From: an uncultured Eubacteriales bacterium
Lineage (GTDB): Bacteria > Bacillota > Clostridia > Oscillospirales > Oscillospiraceae
Assembly (NCBI GenBank): GCA_900543085.1
Contig: UQQF01000033.1
Location: 1 to 22,283, forward strand
DNA length: 22,283 nucleotides
Direction: 5' to 3'
Part shown: positions 21,517 to 22,283 of the stretch, in pieces
How positions within the stretch are numbered: the first letter of the stretch is position 1
Layout of the letters: the number at the start of each line of letters is the position of its first letter
Notes under the pieces: generated by a model
Database searches by the model: none
What the model saw: only the letters and a program-made list of their open reading frames with translations
Told to the model about the DNA's origin: nothing
Translations under genes and position numbers: made by a program

Positions 21517-22283
21517 ATGGCTTTTACCGCTGCAGATGTTAAGAATCTCCGCGAGGCTACCGGCGTCGGCATGATGGACTGCAAGAAGGCTCTTGCCGCC
21601 TCCGACGGCGACATGGACAAGGCCATCGAGTGGCTGCGCGAGAAGGGTCTCGCCGCCGCGCAGAAGAAGGCCGGCCGCATTGCCGCCGAGGGCATGGCCT
21701 ACGCCTGGGTCTGCGAAGACTGCGGCGTCGGCTCCATCGTCGAGGTCAACGCCGAGAGCGACTTCGTCGCCAAGAACGATCTCTTTGTCGATTACGTCCA
21801 GAACGTCGCCAAGGTCGTTGCCAAGGAGAACCCCGCCGACCTCGACGCCCTGTTCGCCTGCAAGTACCCCGGCAGCGACAAGACCGTCCTCGACGAGCAG
21901 AACGACAAGGTTCTCGTCATCGGCGAGAACATCAAGGTCCGCCGCTTCGGCCGTTACGACACCGGCGTGAGCATCCCCTACGTCCACATGGGCGGCCGCA
22001 TCGCCGTGCTCATGAACCTCACCGTCGGCGAGGGCTTTGAGAAGAACGAAAAGGTAGTCGAGCTGGGCAAGGATCTCGCCATGCAGGTCGCGGCGCTCAA
22101 TCCTCAGTTCCTGGACAAGAGCCAGGTCAGCGAGGAGTTCATCGCCAACGAGAAGCGCGTCCGTCTCCTCCAGGCCAAGGAGGATCCGAAGAACGCCAAG
22201 AAGCCCGACGCCATCATCGAGAAGATCGTCATGGGCGGCCTGAACAAGTACTTCAGCGAGATCTGCCTGCTGCAGCAGCCGTT
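21517..22283 (+). CDS. tsf: Elongation factor Ts (3' end outside the window)
   Basis: The first 255 residues are present; the frame runs off the window. EF-Ts exchanges GDP for GTP on EF-Tu. The N-terminal UBA-like domain FTAADVKNLREATGVGMMDCKKAL, with DMDKAIEWLREKGLAAAQKKAGRIAAEG, is diagnostic, followed by VEVNAESDFVAKND, which contains the EF-Tu-contacting loop. ATG 21517 follows GGAAGGAAG by about 8 nt. All Ile codons but one are ATC, and none is ATA, as expected for a highly expressed gene. It forms the standard rpsB-tsf pair. Confidence 0.97.
   Translation, partial: MAFTAADVKNLREATGVGMMDCKKALAASDGDMDKAIEWLREKGLAAAQKKAGRIAAEGMAYAWVCEDCGVGSIVEVNAESDFVAKNDLFVDYVQNVAKVVAKENPADLDALFACKYPGSDKTVLDEQNDKVLVIGENIKVRRFGRYDTGVSIPYVHMGGRIAVLMNLTVGEGFEKNEKVVELGKDLAMQVAALNPQFLDKSQVSEEFIANEKRVRLLQAKEDPKNAKKPDAIIEKIVMGGLNKYFSEICLLQQP

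Overview
The window is GC-rich bacterial chromosome, most likely from a spore-forming Clostridia lineage of the Bacillota (Oscillospiraceae-like). The pointers are strong AGGAGG ribosome binding sites, frequent TTG/GTG starts, SigA-type promoters with 17-bp spacers, a YlmC/YmxH-type sporulation protein, a TrxB that lacks its NADPH motifs (a clostridial trait), lipobox lipoproteins and the rpsB-tsf pair. Ile codon ATA is common in ordinary genes but nearly absent from rpsB and tsf. The assignment is inference; no 16S gene is present.

Layout. 1-201: tail of a membrane protein and its terminator. 224-1552: promoter, cobalamin riboswitch, DUF4430 lipoprotein and ECF-transporter S component, a corrinoid-uptake cassette. 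1555-1776: a 222-bp non-coding element with terminal inverted repeats and packed internal hairpins; its right end supplies the last codon and the stop of trxA. 1771-2921 (minus): trxB-trxA, divergent from glnS (3059-4747) with overlapping -35 boxes. 4817-9657: a TetR regulator divergent from an MMPL/RND transporter and its secreted heptad-repeat partner. 9738-11466: an exported metallophosphoesterase and a small lipoprotein, each with its own promoter. 11469-13569 (minus): a MATE exporter with a hairpin-containing leader, followed by a MarR regulator with a His/Cys-rich tail and its own operator-covered promoter. 13594-15329: DUF5655 protein, membrane protein and AlkD-like glycosylase in an apparent operon.

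15338-18604: an alpha/beta hydrolase with a predicted Cys nucleophile, divergent from a MerR regulator; the hydrolase promoter has the 19-bp dyad spacer typical of MerR control. MerR is followed by overlapping genes for a DEDDh exonuclease and a SAM methyltransferase, then the YlmC/YmxH gene. 18625-19632 (minus): a full three-domain Ada. 19755-20356: an orphan gene with a palindrome in its promoter. 20400-22283: rpsB with a structured leader, then tsf, cut off by the window end.

The main theme is local transcription control. Four regulator families (TetR, MarR, MerR, Ada) and one riboswitch sit beside their probable targets, and most convergent gene pairs share a symmetrical terminator. No tRNA, rRNA, CRISPR array, phage gene or transposase gene was seen. 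I found no clearly new multi-gene defence or biosynthetic system. The most unusual items are the 222-bp inverted-repeat element, the pyridine-nucleotide-independent-looking TrxB, the metal-tailed MarR and several promoter-embedded dyads.
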